A program made the translations under genes and the position numbers. Below are positions 1 to 5,448 of a stretch of 8,546 bases of DNA, piece by piece. The stretch comes from Clostridia bacterium (lineage in GTDB: Bacteria > Bacillota > Clostridia > Oscillospirales > CAG-272). The first letter of the stretch is position 1; each line of letters opens with the position of its first letter. The stretch covers positions 1 through 8,546 of the forward strand of contig JAGCYR010000202.1 in the NCBI GenBank assembly GCA_017960705.1, given 5' to 3'. The notes under the pieces were generated by a model. The model was not told the DNA's origin. It saw nothing but the letters and a program-made list of their open reading frames with translations, and did not search any database.

Positions 1-450
1 ATGGAGATGGTCCAGATCAAGGGCGTCGACGACACCGACCGCAAAACCGTCGCCAAACTCGGCGCGGGCGCGAAACTGGTCGTGCGCGAACGGCTGATGA
101 CCCACGGGGAGCAGCGGGCGCTCAGCACCTACGACGTCGAACTGAACGGGGCGGGAGCCTCCGCCGACGTGGTATCAAGGTCGGTCGCGAAGGACGATTC
201 CTTCCAGCGCTTCGACGCGAAGATCACCGGCAACGCCGAATGCCGCGGGCACACCGAGTGCGACTCGATCATCATGGACCGCGGACGCATCCTCGCCGTT
301 CCGGCGCTCGAAGCCAACGACGTCGACGCCGCGCTGGTTCACGAAGCCGCCATCGGCAAGATCGCCGGCGCGCAACTCGTCAAGCTGATGACCCTGGGTC
401 TTACCGAACGCGAAGCCGAAGAGCAGATCGTCAACGGATTCTTGAGTTAA
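1..450 (+). CDS. SufB/SufD-family Fe-S cluster assembly protein, C-terminal part (5' end probably outside window)
   Basis: The reading frame is open from base 1 to a TAA at 448-450 and gives 149 residues. The sequence resembles the C-terminal beta-helix and closing helices of SufB/SufD, the scaffold proteins that work with the SufC ATPase to build Fe-S clusters in the cytoplasm. Visible marks are the THGEQRA strand start (residues 34-40), the Cys/His segment CRGHTECDSI (81-90) with Cys81 and Cys87, and the HEAAIGKI helix start (114-121) leading to the LMTLGLTEREAEEQI tail. Stand-alone homologues in Clostridia are about twice this length. The ATG at base 1 is therefore probably an internal methionine, and no ribosome site can be checked because the window starts here. 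The gene is closed by a terminator six bases downstream, so it is the last gene of its transcript. Whether it is the SufB or the SufD type cannot be decided from this fragment. Confidence 0.83.
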   Translation: MEMVQIKGVDDTDRKTVAKLGAGAKLVVRERLMTHGEQRALSTYDVELNGAGASADVVSRSVAKDDSFQRFDAKITGNAECRGHTECDSIIMDRGRILAVPALEANDVDAALVHEAAIGKIAGAQLVKLMTLGLTEREAEEQIVNGFLS

Positions 451-455
451 AACGC

Positions 456-488
456 ACCCCCGCGGAACATCCGCGGGGGTTGTTTTTT
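456..488 (+). terminator. Rho-independent terminator of the SufB/SufD-like gene
   Basis: A perfect 10-bp stem, ACCCCCGCGG (456-465) with CCGCGGGGGT (471-480), encloses the 5-nt loop AACAT. It is followed by TG and a six-T run at 483-488. It lies six bases after the stop codon, so the assignment is secure. Confidence 0.93.
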
Positions 489-738
489 GGTTTTTGAGGG
501 TTGCATAAAAGAAAAACGGAATATGTGTTCTGCACGAAATCCGAAATCAAGCGGAGAAAAAGCGGTTGCGAGCCGTATAACGGGGAAATCGAGCGGCGGA
601 ACGAGACCGAAAATAAATAAATATTTGCAAAAACGGGAGGATATACAAAAACTATTCCGAAACGTCCGTCTTTTTCCGACGCCGCGAAAACGCAATTTTT
701 CGGTCGAAAAAGCCGAAGAAACAGGATTCGACAAACGC
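489..738. other. Intergenic gap, AT-richer, no gene seen
   Basis: These 250 bases are richer in A than the flanking coding sequence. Every frame I read through here lacks a start with a ribosome site. The only structured piece is a short inverted repeat, TTTTTCG (696-702) and CGAAAAA (705-711) with a 2-base spacer, lying 33 bases upstream of the next -10 box. It could be a regulator site or chance. Confidence 0.5.
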
Positions 739-741
739 GCG

Positions 742-750
742 TGGTATAAT
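742..750 (+). promoter_or_regulatory. Extended -10 promoter of the small gene
   Basis: TGGTATAAT is a perfect extended -10 (TGn plus TATAAT). The -35 position (722-727, CAGGAT) is poor, which is usual for extended -10 promoters. The expected transcript start near 757 places the ribosome site AAGGAG (763-768) just inside the leader. The surrounding 15 bases (739-753) recur exactly at 6555-6569, in the promoter of the lipoprotein gene. Confidence 0.8.
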
Positions 751-778
751 GAAGAAAAAACCAAGGAGCAACAGGGAA

Positions 779-1039
779 ATGACGGTTACGGAAACGAAAA
801 CCAAAGAGATCGTCAGACGGGACGAGGTATCGCGCAAGGGTACGGCAGCGGTCTACCGGCTGATCCGGGACGGCGAACGGTTCACCGTTTCGGTCGAGTG
901 CGGCGGGCAAACAGAAGAGGTCTCCGCTTTTCCCGGCGGGGAAACGGACGCGCGGCGGTTATACGATCTTGCCGTCCGGGAGTTCGTTCTGCCGGGTACG
1001 CTCGCGGACGTCTGGCAAGATCTCCACACGGAGGGATAA
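779..1039 (+). CDS. Small protein of unknown function, 86 aa (possibly DUF6514-like)
   Basis: The chosen ATG at 779 has AAGGAG at 763-768, ten bases upstream. An in-frame ATG at 749 is rejected because it lies inside the TATAAT of the promoter. The protein begins with a Lys/Thr/Glu-rich polar stretch. A two-strand-like section follows (AAVYRLIRDGERFTVSVE, residues 23-40), then a loop with one Cys (41) and a predicted amphipathic C-terminal helical section (about 57-83: ARRLYDLAVREF ... LADVWQDL). It has no signal peptide or membrane segment, so it should be cytoplasmic. The strand-strand-helix-helix order and size recall the small Clostridia family DUF6514, but this is memory-based and unverified. 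The gene has its own promoter and ends two bases before the convergent RNase M5 gene. Confidence 0.7.
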   Translation: MTVTETKTKEIVRRDEVSRKGTAAVYRLIRDGERFTVSVECGGQTEEVSAFPGGETDARRLYDLAVREFVLPGTLADVWQDLHTEG

Positions 1040-1041
1040 GG

Positions 1042-1620
1042 TCAGGCGAAGCGCGAGAGGAACTCGTCGCGGGAGAACAGGATATTCAAGGCGTCGAGCA
1101 GGGCGTTTGCGGGCAGATCCCCCGGCAGCCCGAGCGACTCCGCCAGTTCCGCACGGCGTCGTTCGGCACCCGCTTTGCCGGAGAGCCCGAGCGTGAACAG
1201 GTCGGTTTTCGTGATGGGTTCGGACGAGGGGCGCGCCGGCGCGTCGGAAAGAAACGGCGCGAAGACAGACCGCAACACGTCGGGCGTCATCCCCTCCACC
1301 CCGAGCAGCCCCGCTTTGCCGGGTTTGGCTTTGCGTTTTTCTTTGCCCGGGATCTTGGGGATATAGAGGTGGATCACCCTGTCGGGCGGCAGGATGCCGG
1401 ACAGAAAGCTGCGGATCTGCCGTCCTCCTCCGTCGCTGTCGGTCAATAGGATCAGCGGGCTTTTTTCGGCGAGCCGCAGGAGCAGCGCCCGCGTCCCTTC
1501 GCTGTTGAATACCGAAAAGCCCCCCGTCGAAAAGACCGGGGTGTCGAAGAGAGCGGAGAGGGCGATCTTGTCGTACTTTCCCTCGACGATCACGGGGTAG
1601 CGCACCCGCAGTTTATCCAT
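1042..1620 (-). CDS. rnmV: Ribonuclease M5 (Toprim nuclease, 5S rRNA maturation)
   Basis: RNase M5 cuts the 5S rRNA precursor on both sides of its double-stranded part. This 192-residue protein has the size of the family. Its N-terminal Toprim domain shows the catalytic Glu13 in IVEGKYDK (residues 11-18) and the acidic pair Asp61 and Asp63 in LTDSDGGG (59-66). A later stretch around 100-120 (KPGKAGLLGVEGMTP) matches the Gly/Val/Glu segment typical of M5. The start is the ATG at 1620. It has GGGAGG at 1627-1632 with a 6-base spacer and overlaps the last 8 bases of nth, so the two are probably translationally coupled. Longer upstream extensions of this frame are only shadow reading inside nth. 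In Bacillus and many Clostridia rnmV lies beside ksgA; here it is last in a U32-maf-nth operon. A perfect hairpin in nth ends just upstream of its ribosome site. Confidence 0.9.
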   Translation of the reverse strand: MDKLRVRYPVIVEGKYDKIALSALFDTPVFSTGGFSVFNSEGTRALLLRLAEKSPLILLTDSDGGGRQIRSFLSGILPPDRVIHLYIPKIPGKEKRKAKPGKAGLLGVEGMTPDVLRSVFAPFLSDAPARPSSEPITKTDLFTLGLSGKAGAERRRAELAESLGLPGDLPANALLDALNILFSRDEFLSRFA

Positions 1621-2281
1621 TCTGCGCCTCCCGGTTCCGCTTCTCGCAAAGGGACTTTGCGAGAAGCGGACAGGACGAACACGCGGGGCTCTGCGCGCGG
1701 CAGACCTCCCGCCCGAACCAGACGATCCGGTGACAGAAAGCCGGACCTTCTTTTTCATCCATCAATCCCAGCAGGATCTTTTCGATTTTGTAGGGATTTT
1801 TCTCTTTTTCGGGGTAGAAGCCCAGCCGTCCGCAGATACGGATGCAGTGCGTGTCGGTGACGAAACCGCCCCGCCCGAACACGTCCCCGCGCATCAGGTT
1901 GGCGATCTTGCGCCCCACGCCGGGCAGCCGGAGCAGGTCGTCCATCTCTTCGGGGACCCGCCCGCCGAACTCGTCGAGCAGCATCCGCGACAGGTTCACC
2001 AGATCCTCGGCTTTGCGGTGATAGAGCCCGCAGGACTTGACGTAGGTTTCGACCTCCGAGACCTCGGCTTCCGCCATGGCGGCGCAGTCGGGAAAACGGG
2101 CAAACAGCGGACCCGCCGTCAGGTTGACCCGCGCGTCGGTGCTCTGCGCCGAGAGCCGCGCCATCACCAGCAACCTCCAGGGATCGTCCCCGCCCCAGAG
2201 CAGGGCGCACTCGTCGGGGTAGAGTTCTTTTAAGGCGGCGTTCACCGCGGCTATGCGCTTTTGCTTTTCGGCCTTTGTCAC
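1613..2281 (-). CDS. nth: Endonuclease III (DNA glycosylase/AP lyase)
   Basis: This is a base-excision repair enzyme that removes oxidised pyrimidines and nicks the abasic site. The 222-residue protein carries the family marks in order: LSAQSTD (43-49), the helix-hairpin-helix LPGVGRKIAN (119-128) with catalytic Lys125, TDTH with catalytic Asp143, and a C-terminal [4Fe-4S] loop with Cys194, Cys201, Cys204 and Cys212. The cysteine spacing is X6-X2-X7, whereas the usual spacing is X6-X2-X5. The two extra residues fall inside a perfect inverted repeat in the DNA (1636-1670). The start is a GTG at 2281, overlapping the maf stop in a GTGA arrangement, with AAAGGAG at 2287-2293 and a 5-base spacer. 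The 3' end overlaps rnmV by 8 bases. Confidence 0.94.
   Translation of the reverse strand: MTKAEKQKRIAAVNAALKELYPDECALLWGGDDPWRLLVMARLSAQSTDARVNLTAGPLFARFPDCAAMAEAEVSEVETYVKSCGLYHRKAEDLVNLSRMLLDEFGGRVPEEMDDLLRLPGVGRKIANLMRGDVFGRGGFVTDTHCIRICGRLGFYPEKEKNPYKIEKILLGLMDEKEGPAFCHRIVWFGREVCRAQSPACSSCPLLAKSLCEKRNREAQNG
1636..1670. repeat. Perfect 16-bp inverted repeat inside nth, just upstream of the rnmV ribosome site
   Basis: TCCGCTTCTCGCAAAG (1636-1651) and its exact complement (1655-1670) are separated by only GGA. The repeat lies wholly in nth coding sequence and spans the fourth Fe-S cysteine codon. In the minus-strand mRNA the hairpin ends three bases before the rnmV ribosome site (1627-1632). 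No T-run follows on either strand, so it is not a classical terminator. Confidence 0.9.
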
Positions 2282-2877
2282 GGCGTCTCCTTTCCCGGTT
2301 CGTACCCGGCTTCGCGGAGCAGTTTTGCGAGCAGCTTGCGGGGCAGCCCGATCACGTTGTCGAGCTCTCCGTCGACCTTTTGGACGAAGCGCACCGCACC
2401 CGCCTGGATGCCGTAGGAGCCGGCTTTGTCCATCGGCTCGCCCGACGCGACGTATTCCGCGATCTCCTCTTTTGAGAGCGGGCGGAAGGTGACGGCGGTG
2501 GTCTCCACGCCCGAAAAGATCTTTCCCCCGACGGCGACGGCGACCCCGGTCACGACGCGGTGCCGGTTCCCGGAGAGGGCGGTCAGCATCGCCTCGGCGT
2601 CGGCTTCGTCCTTCGGCTTTCCGAGCGGGACGCCGTTCAGTTCGACCAGCGTATCCGCCCCGATCACGAACACGGGGGCGGCTTGCAAAATATCAGACGG
2701 GAGCGAGGATTCGACCGCCTTCGCTTTGCGCTCTGCAAGGATCTTCACCCCCTCGGCGGGCGTGATCTCGGGGGGCAACGTCTCGTCCGCTTCGCTCACG
2801 AAGATACGAAAAGAATACCCGGCGTCGGTCAAGAGTTCCCGGCGGCGCGGGGATTTGGACGCGAGGATCAGTTCCAT
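2278..2877 (-). CDS. maf: Maf family nucleoside triphosphate pyrophosphatase
   Basis: Maf proteins hydrolyse non-canonical or selected nucleoside triphosphates (dTTP and UTP in the YhdE branch) to monophosphates and are linked to septum/division control in Bacillus. The 199-residue protein begins with the family signature LILASKSPRRRELL (3-16). It also has GADTLV with the general base Asp75 (73-78), GKPKD (86-90) and DKAGSYGIQ (150-158). The ATG at 2877 is chosen because the signature begins two residues later and AAAGG lies at 2886-2890. The longer upstream frame is low-complexity shadow of the U32 gene. The gene starts 16 bases after the U32 stop and its own stop overlaps the GTG of nth. 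The exact substrate cannot be fixed from sequence alone; the Ala-Asp-Thr context favours dTTP/UTP. Confidence 0.93.
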   Translation of the reverse strand: MELILASKSPRRRELLTDAGYSFRIFVSEADETLPPEITPAEGVKILAERKAKAVESSLPSDILQAAPVFVIGADTLVELNGVPLGKPKDEADAEAMLTALSGNRHRVVTGVAVAVGGKIFSGVETTAVTFRPLSKEEIAEYVASGEPMDKAGSYGIQAGAVRFVQKVDGELDNVIGLPRKLLAKLLREAGYEPGKETP

Positions 2878-2893
2878 GTTTTTCGCCTTTCTT

Positions 2894-4906
2894 TCAAAAG
2901 CTGCGGGGCGCGCGCCGGACGGCTTCGCCGAGCGGTTCGCCCGCGAGGAATTTCGAGAGGATCGACCGCGCGGAGGCGGGGGACTCGATCGAGAAACAGA
3001 GATACGGACGGGTAAGCCCCGCGGCGTCAAGCTCATCGCGTTTGTCCCCGAGGTAGGTCGGGACGCCGTTCAGGATCTGGTTGCGGTGCGGATATTCGCG
3101 GAGCAGGGGGAACTTCGCCCCCGTCCGGTCGGTGAAAACGGCTTGATTGCAGTTTTCGCACCCGAAGTTCTCGCGGGTGAAGCAGCGTTCGGTCAGCATC
3201 AGGGGGATATGCCCGTAGCAGAGGATCCGCCCGCCGACCGCCGCCGCCGCGGGGACGGGCAGTTCGGGCGAGAGGATCGCGTCGGAAAGACCCGCGCGGG
3301 AGAGCGCTTCCGCCGCTTTGCGGTTGGTGATATTCAATCTTTGCGAGCCGATCGGGGTAAAGCCGAGCGATCGGGCAAGTCCGATCTGTCCGACGTTGTG
3401 GACGAGAGCGAGCCCGATCCCGCGCTCGCGCGCCGCCTTCGCCGTCCTCACGACCTCCTCCCGCTCGCCGTCGAAGATCACGGCGGGGAAGGAGACGCCG
3501 GAGGGCGTGACCGCGCCGATCTCCTCCCACACCGGGAGGAAAGTTTCGGAGCCCGCGGGCAGAAGGCGCGCGATCGCGTCGAGCTGTTCCGCCGTCCGGC
3601 AATAGACCGAGAGCAGGGGAGAGGACGGGAAAGGACGGTCGGTTTTGCTCTCCGTGTAGGGGAGATTCGCCCGCCGTTCGCCCGCTTCCCACGCCGAGAC
3701 CGCGTCGCGGCGCAGCCGGTTGACGGCGCCGGGGGAGAGGTTCAGACCGGGAGCGAGATCGATCTTGATTTCGTTTTTGTCGCAGGAAAAGAACGTGCCG
3801 CCGAGCTTCGAGAGCCGCTGCGCCAGCGCGTCTTTTTCAAGCGGGGCGCTTTTCGCCGCCTCCGGCGTATCTCCCGCGACCGTCACGCTCCGCCCCGCCG
3901 CCGTCAGCGTGAGGCGAGCGGGAACGCCCGCCTGAACGGTGCAGGACAGTTCGGCTTTGACCGGGATCGGCGGGATCGCGGCGTCGTTGGCTTCGCGCGA
4001 GTTCGCCTTGTCGGCGGCGGAGCGAACGCCGAGCATCGAGCGCCCAAGTTTGCCCGTGAAATACCCGTCGGTAAATCCGCCGCGCGAGAAGATGCGTTCG
4101 AGCTCCGCGATCTCGGATTCGGTCGCGGCGCGTTTTTCGTCGAGCAGACGGCGGTAGACCGCGGTGACCCCGTAGACGTAGCCGGGGCTCTTCATCCGCC
4201 CCTCGATCTTCAGCGACGCGACCCCCGACGCGATCAGTTCCGGGATATGCGGGGCAAGGCAGAGGTCGCGGAGCGAGAGGCGCTCTTTCCCGTCGTAGGG
4301 AAGGCGGCAGGGCTGGGCGCAGGCGCCGCGGTTGCCGCTCCGTCCGCCGACGAGCGAAGAGAACAAGCACTGTCCCGAGTGGCATACGCAGAGCGCCCCG
4401 TGCAGAAAGATCTCGGTCTCGGGGATCGCGTTTTCAGTGACCGTTTTGATTTCCGAAAGCGGCAGCTCCCGCGCCAGAACCACCCGCTTCGCGCCGAGCC
4501 CGGCGAGCAGATCGCAACCCTCGGTCGAGTGCGCCGACGCCTGAGTGCTGGCGTGGATCGGGAGATCGGGATAAAGTTCGTTGATCCGCGAGATCAGCCC
4601 GACATCCGCGACGATCAGGGCGTCGACTCCTAGCTCCCGGAGTTCTCCCGCGCGTTTGACGGCGGATTCCAGTTCGCGTTCGGAGAGCAGGGTGTTCAGC
4701 GTGACGTACGCCTTCGCCCCGTGCAGATGACAGTAGACCACCGCCCGGGCGATCTCTTCGTCGTCGAAATTGCGGGCGAAGGCGCGGGCGTTCAGTTGTT
4801 TGCCGCCGAAGTAGACCGCGTCCGCCCCCGCGCCCACCGCGGCGATAAGCGCCTCAAACGATCCGGCGGGGGACAGCAGTTCCGGCAGATTGCTTTTTCT
4901 AAACAT
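2894..4906 (-). CDS. U32 peptidase-family protein with DUF3656-like region, candidate prephenate-dependent RNA hydroxylase (RlhA/YdcP-like)
   Basis: The 670-residue protein has an N-terminal TIM-barrel-like U32 domain (ELLSPAGS at 9-16; AGADAVYFG at 26-34). The U32 signature region EIFLHGALCVCHSGQC (165-180) comes next, then GGRSGNRGACAQPC (187-200). Cys173, Cys180, Cys196 and Cys200 are spaced X6-X15-X3, matching the Fe-S ligands proposed for this family. A DUF3656-like middle follows (about 315-410), and then a second barrel-like part (about 430-670) with another Cys cluster (Cys575, Cys583, Cys586). Although called peptidases, characterised two-domain members such as E. coli RlhA hydroxylate C2501 of 23S rRNA, while TrhP relatives hydroxylate tRNA wobble uridine; both need prephenate. 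Length and the extra domain favour the RlhA type, but the substrate is inferred. ATG at 4906 has AAAGGA at 4913-4918, 6 bases away. It is first in the operon with maf, nth and rnmV. Confidence 0.9.
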   Translation of the reverse strand: MFRKSNLPELLSPAGSFEALIAAVGAGADAVYFGGKQLNARAFARNFDDEEIARAVVYCHLHGAKAYVTLNTLLSERELESAVKRAGELRELGVDALIVADVGLISRINELYPDLPIHASTQASAHSTEGCDLLAGLGAKRVVLARELPLSEIKTVTENAIPETEIFLHGALCVCHSGQCLFSSLVGGRSGNRGACAQPCRLPYDGKERLSLRDLCLAPHIPELIASGVASLKIEGRMKSPGYVYGVTAVYRRLLDEKRAATESEIAELERIFSRGGFTDGYFTGKLGRSMLGVRSAADKANSREANDAAIPPIPVKAELSCTVQAGVPARLTLTAAGRSVTVAGDTPEAAKSAPLEKDALAQRLSKLGGTFFSCDKNEIKIDLAPGLNLSPGAVNRLRRDAVSAWEAGERRANLPYTESKTDRPFPSSPLLSVYCRTAEQLDAIARLLPAGSETFLPVWEEIGAVTPSGVSFPAVIFDGEREEVVRTAKAARERGIGLALVHNVGQIGLARSLGFTPIGSQRLNITNRKAAEALSRAGLSDAILSPELPVPAAAAVGGRILCYGHIPLMLTERCFTRENFGCENCNQAVFTDRTGAKFPLLREYPHRNQILNGVPTYLGDKRDELDAAGLTRPYLCFSIESPASARSILSKFLAGEPLGEAVRRAPRSF

Positions 4907-4929
4907 GGCCCGTCCTTTCACTCGCGTTC

Positions 4930-4965
4930 CGGCGCCCGAAAAACAAGCGGGGGCGCCGTGCTTGT
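4930..4965 (-). other. Leader of the U32 operon with two interleaved GC-rich stems
   Basis: In the minus-strand leader, an 8-bp stem (4951-4958 with 4930-4937, CGGCGCCC/GGGCGCCG) and a 6-bp stem (4960-4965 with 4943-4948, ACAAGC/GCTTGT) are arranged in H-type pseudoknot order. They could form a knot or alternative hairpins. The predicted transcript start (about 4963-4967) may cut the first strand of the 6-bp stem. Confidence 0.4.
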
Positions 4966-4969
4966 CTCC

Positions 4970-4998
4970 ATTATACAACAAAAAACGGCGAAAGGGAA
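4970..4998 (-). promoter_or_regulatory. Probable promoter of the U32-maf-nth-rnmV operon
   Basis: On the minus strand TATAAT occupies 4975-4970, and a weak -35, TTCCCT, lies at 4998-4993 with a 17-base spacer. It sits 64 bases upstream of the U32 start codon and is divergent from the tRNA promoter. The -10 is perfect; the -35 is poor. Confidence 0.6.
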
Positions 4999-5030
4999 GA
5001 GAGAGGCAAAACGTTTTTTGTTTTTTCCTC

Positions 5031-5059
5031 TTGACAATTCCCCCGCCGTCTGTTATAAT
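5031..5059 (+). promoter_or_regulatory. Consensus promoter of tRNA-Gln
   Basis: TTGACA (5031-5036) and TATAAT (5054-5059) are both perfect and separated by 17 bases, with TG at 5051-5052 making an extended -10. Transcription should start near 5066, six bases before the mature tRNA, so the 5' leader is very short. Confidence 0.95.
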
Positions 5060-5071
5060 ACGTTCCGTCAA

Positions 5072-5147
5072 TGCGGCATCGCCAAGCGGTAAGGCAACGG
5101 ACTCTGACTCCGTCATCACCTAGGTTCGAATCCTAGTGCCGCAGCCA
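5072..5147 (+). tRNA. tRNA-Gln (anticodon CUG)
   Basis: The acceptor stem is TGCGGCA (5072-5078) with TGCCGCA (5137-5143), then discriminator G5144 and an encoded CCA (5145-5147). The anticodon stem ACGGA/TCCGT (5097-5101 and 5109-5113) holds the loop CTCTGAC, giving anticodon CTG at 5104-5106. The T arm is CTAGG/CCTAG around TTCGAAT (5120-5136). The D arm GCCAAGCGGTAAGGC is typical of Gln tRNAs. The gene is alone in its unit, between a consensus promoter and a terminator. Confidence 0.96.
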
Positions 5148-5153
5148 TGAAAG

Positions 5154-5186
5154 AAACCCGATTTGTCTACCAAATCGGGTTTTTTT
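5154..5186 (+). terminator. Rho-independent terminator of tRNA-Gln
   Basis: A perfect 12-bp stem, AAACCCGATTTG (5154-5165) with CAAATCGGGTTT (5171-5182), has loop TCTAC and the T-run 5180-5186. It lies seven bases after the encoded CCA. Confidence 0.95.
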
Positions 5187-5190
5187 CAAC

Positions 5191-5365
5191 TAAGTGTTCC
5201 GCAAATGCGTAACGTGAAGTGTGCTTCGCAAGTGAAGCGCGCTTCGCGCGAGAAGTGTGCCTTGCGGCACGATAGCGGAACACTTAACTTCACTTTGCGG
5301 CGGAGCCGCAATACTTCATTAGGGAGCGAAGCGAACGTCTTCACTTGCCCGTAAGGGCAAACTTC
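5191..5365. repeat. Intergenic hairpin array punctuated by GAAGT (left) and ACTTC (right)
   Basis: An outer 12-bp perfect inverted repeat, TAAGTGTTCCGC (5191-5202) and its complement (5275-5286), encloses units that begin with GAAGT or GAAGC at 5216, 5234 and 5252, exactly 18 bases apart. Each unit has its own small hairpin: TGC-TTC-GCA (5222-5230), CGCGC-TTC-GCGCG (5238-5250) and GTGCC-TTGC-GGCAC (5257-5270). To the right the punctuation is the complement ACTTC, at 5287, 5313 and 5361 (degenerate TCTTC at 5338). Hairpins there are TTGCGGC-GGA-GCCGCAA (5295-5311) and TTGCCC-GTAA-GGGCAA (5345-5360), with one decayed unit between. The stems differ in sequence but keep their pairing, which points to selection for, or copying of, structure. 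Frames reading through it do not look like protein. The element lies between the tRNA terminator and a foreign-looking methyltransferase gene. Confidence 0.88.
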
Positions 5366-5448
5366 ACTATTGAATTATTCATATTTTGGATATAGAAAGA
5401 AAAGGAAAAACAGATCGACAAATCGGGATTTGCGGAGGAGAAACGATT

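Noticed and set aside
965..1022. Imperfect long-loop inverted repeat GATCTTGCC ... GGCAAGATC in the 3' end of the small gene
   Set aside because: Nine plus four base pairs surround a loop of about 30 bases, with no T-run on either strand. It is entirely coding, so it is probably chance and not a terminator.
487..1449. 320-residue plus-strand frame across the intergenic gap and into rnmV
   Set aside because: It runs through the terminator tail, the promoter and the small gene in a different frame, and becomes Arg/Gly-rich. No start signal was seen.
1621..1758. N-terminal extension of RNase M5 upstream of 1620
   Set aside because: It lies inside nth, is Arg/Ser/Gly-rich, and the Toprim domain starts right after the ATG at 1620, which has a good ribosome site.
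2878..3036. N-terminal extension of Maf upstream of 2877
   Set aside because: The Maf signature begins at the ATG of 2877. The extension is Pro/Arg/Ser-rich sequence inside the U32 gene.
2426..4633. 735-residue open frame on the plus strand opposite the U32 and maf genes
   Set aside because: Its translation is Arg/Gly/Glu-rich and low in complexity, with no ribosome site. It mirrors a well-supported U32 protein on the other strand and arises from GC-rich codon use.
5163..5354. 63-residue frame through the hairpin array
   Set aside because: It is made of the terminator tail and repeated hairpins and has no ribosome site; the DNA pattern is explained by the inverted repeats.
5191..5365. CRISPR array
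   Set aside because: The repeated unit is only a pentamer plus differing hairpins with an 18-base period. There are no identical 25-40-base repeats with unique spacers and no cas genes nearby.
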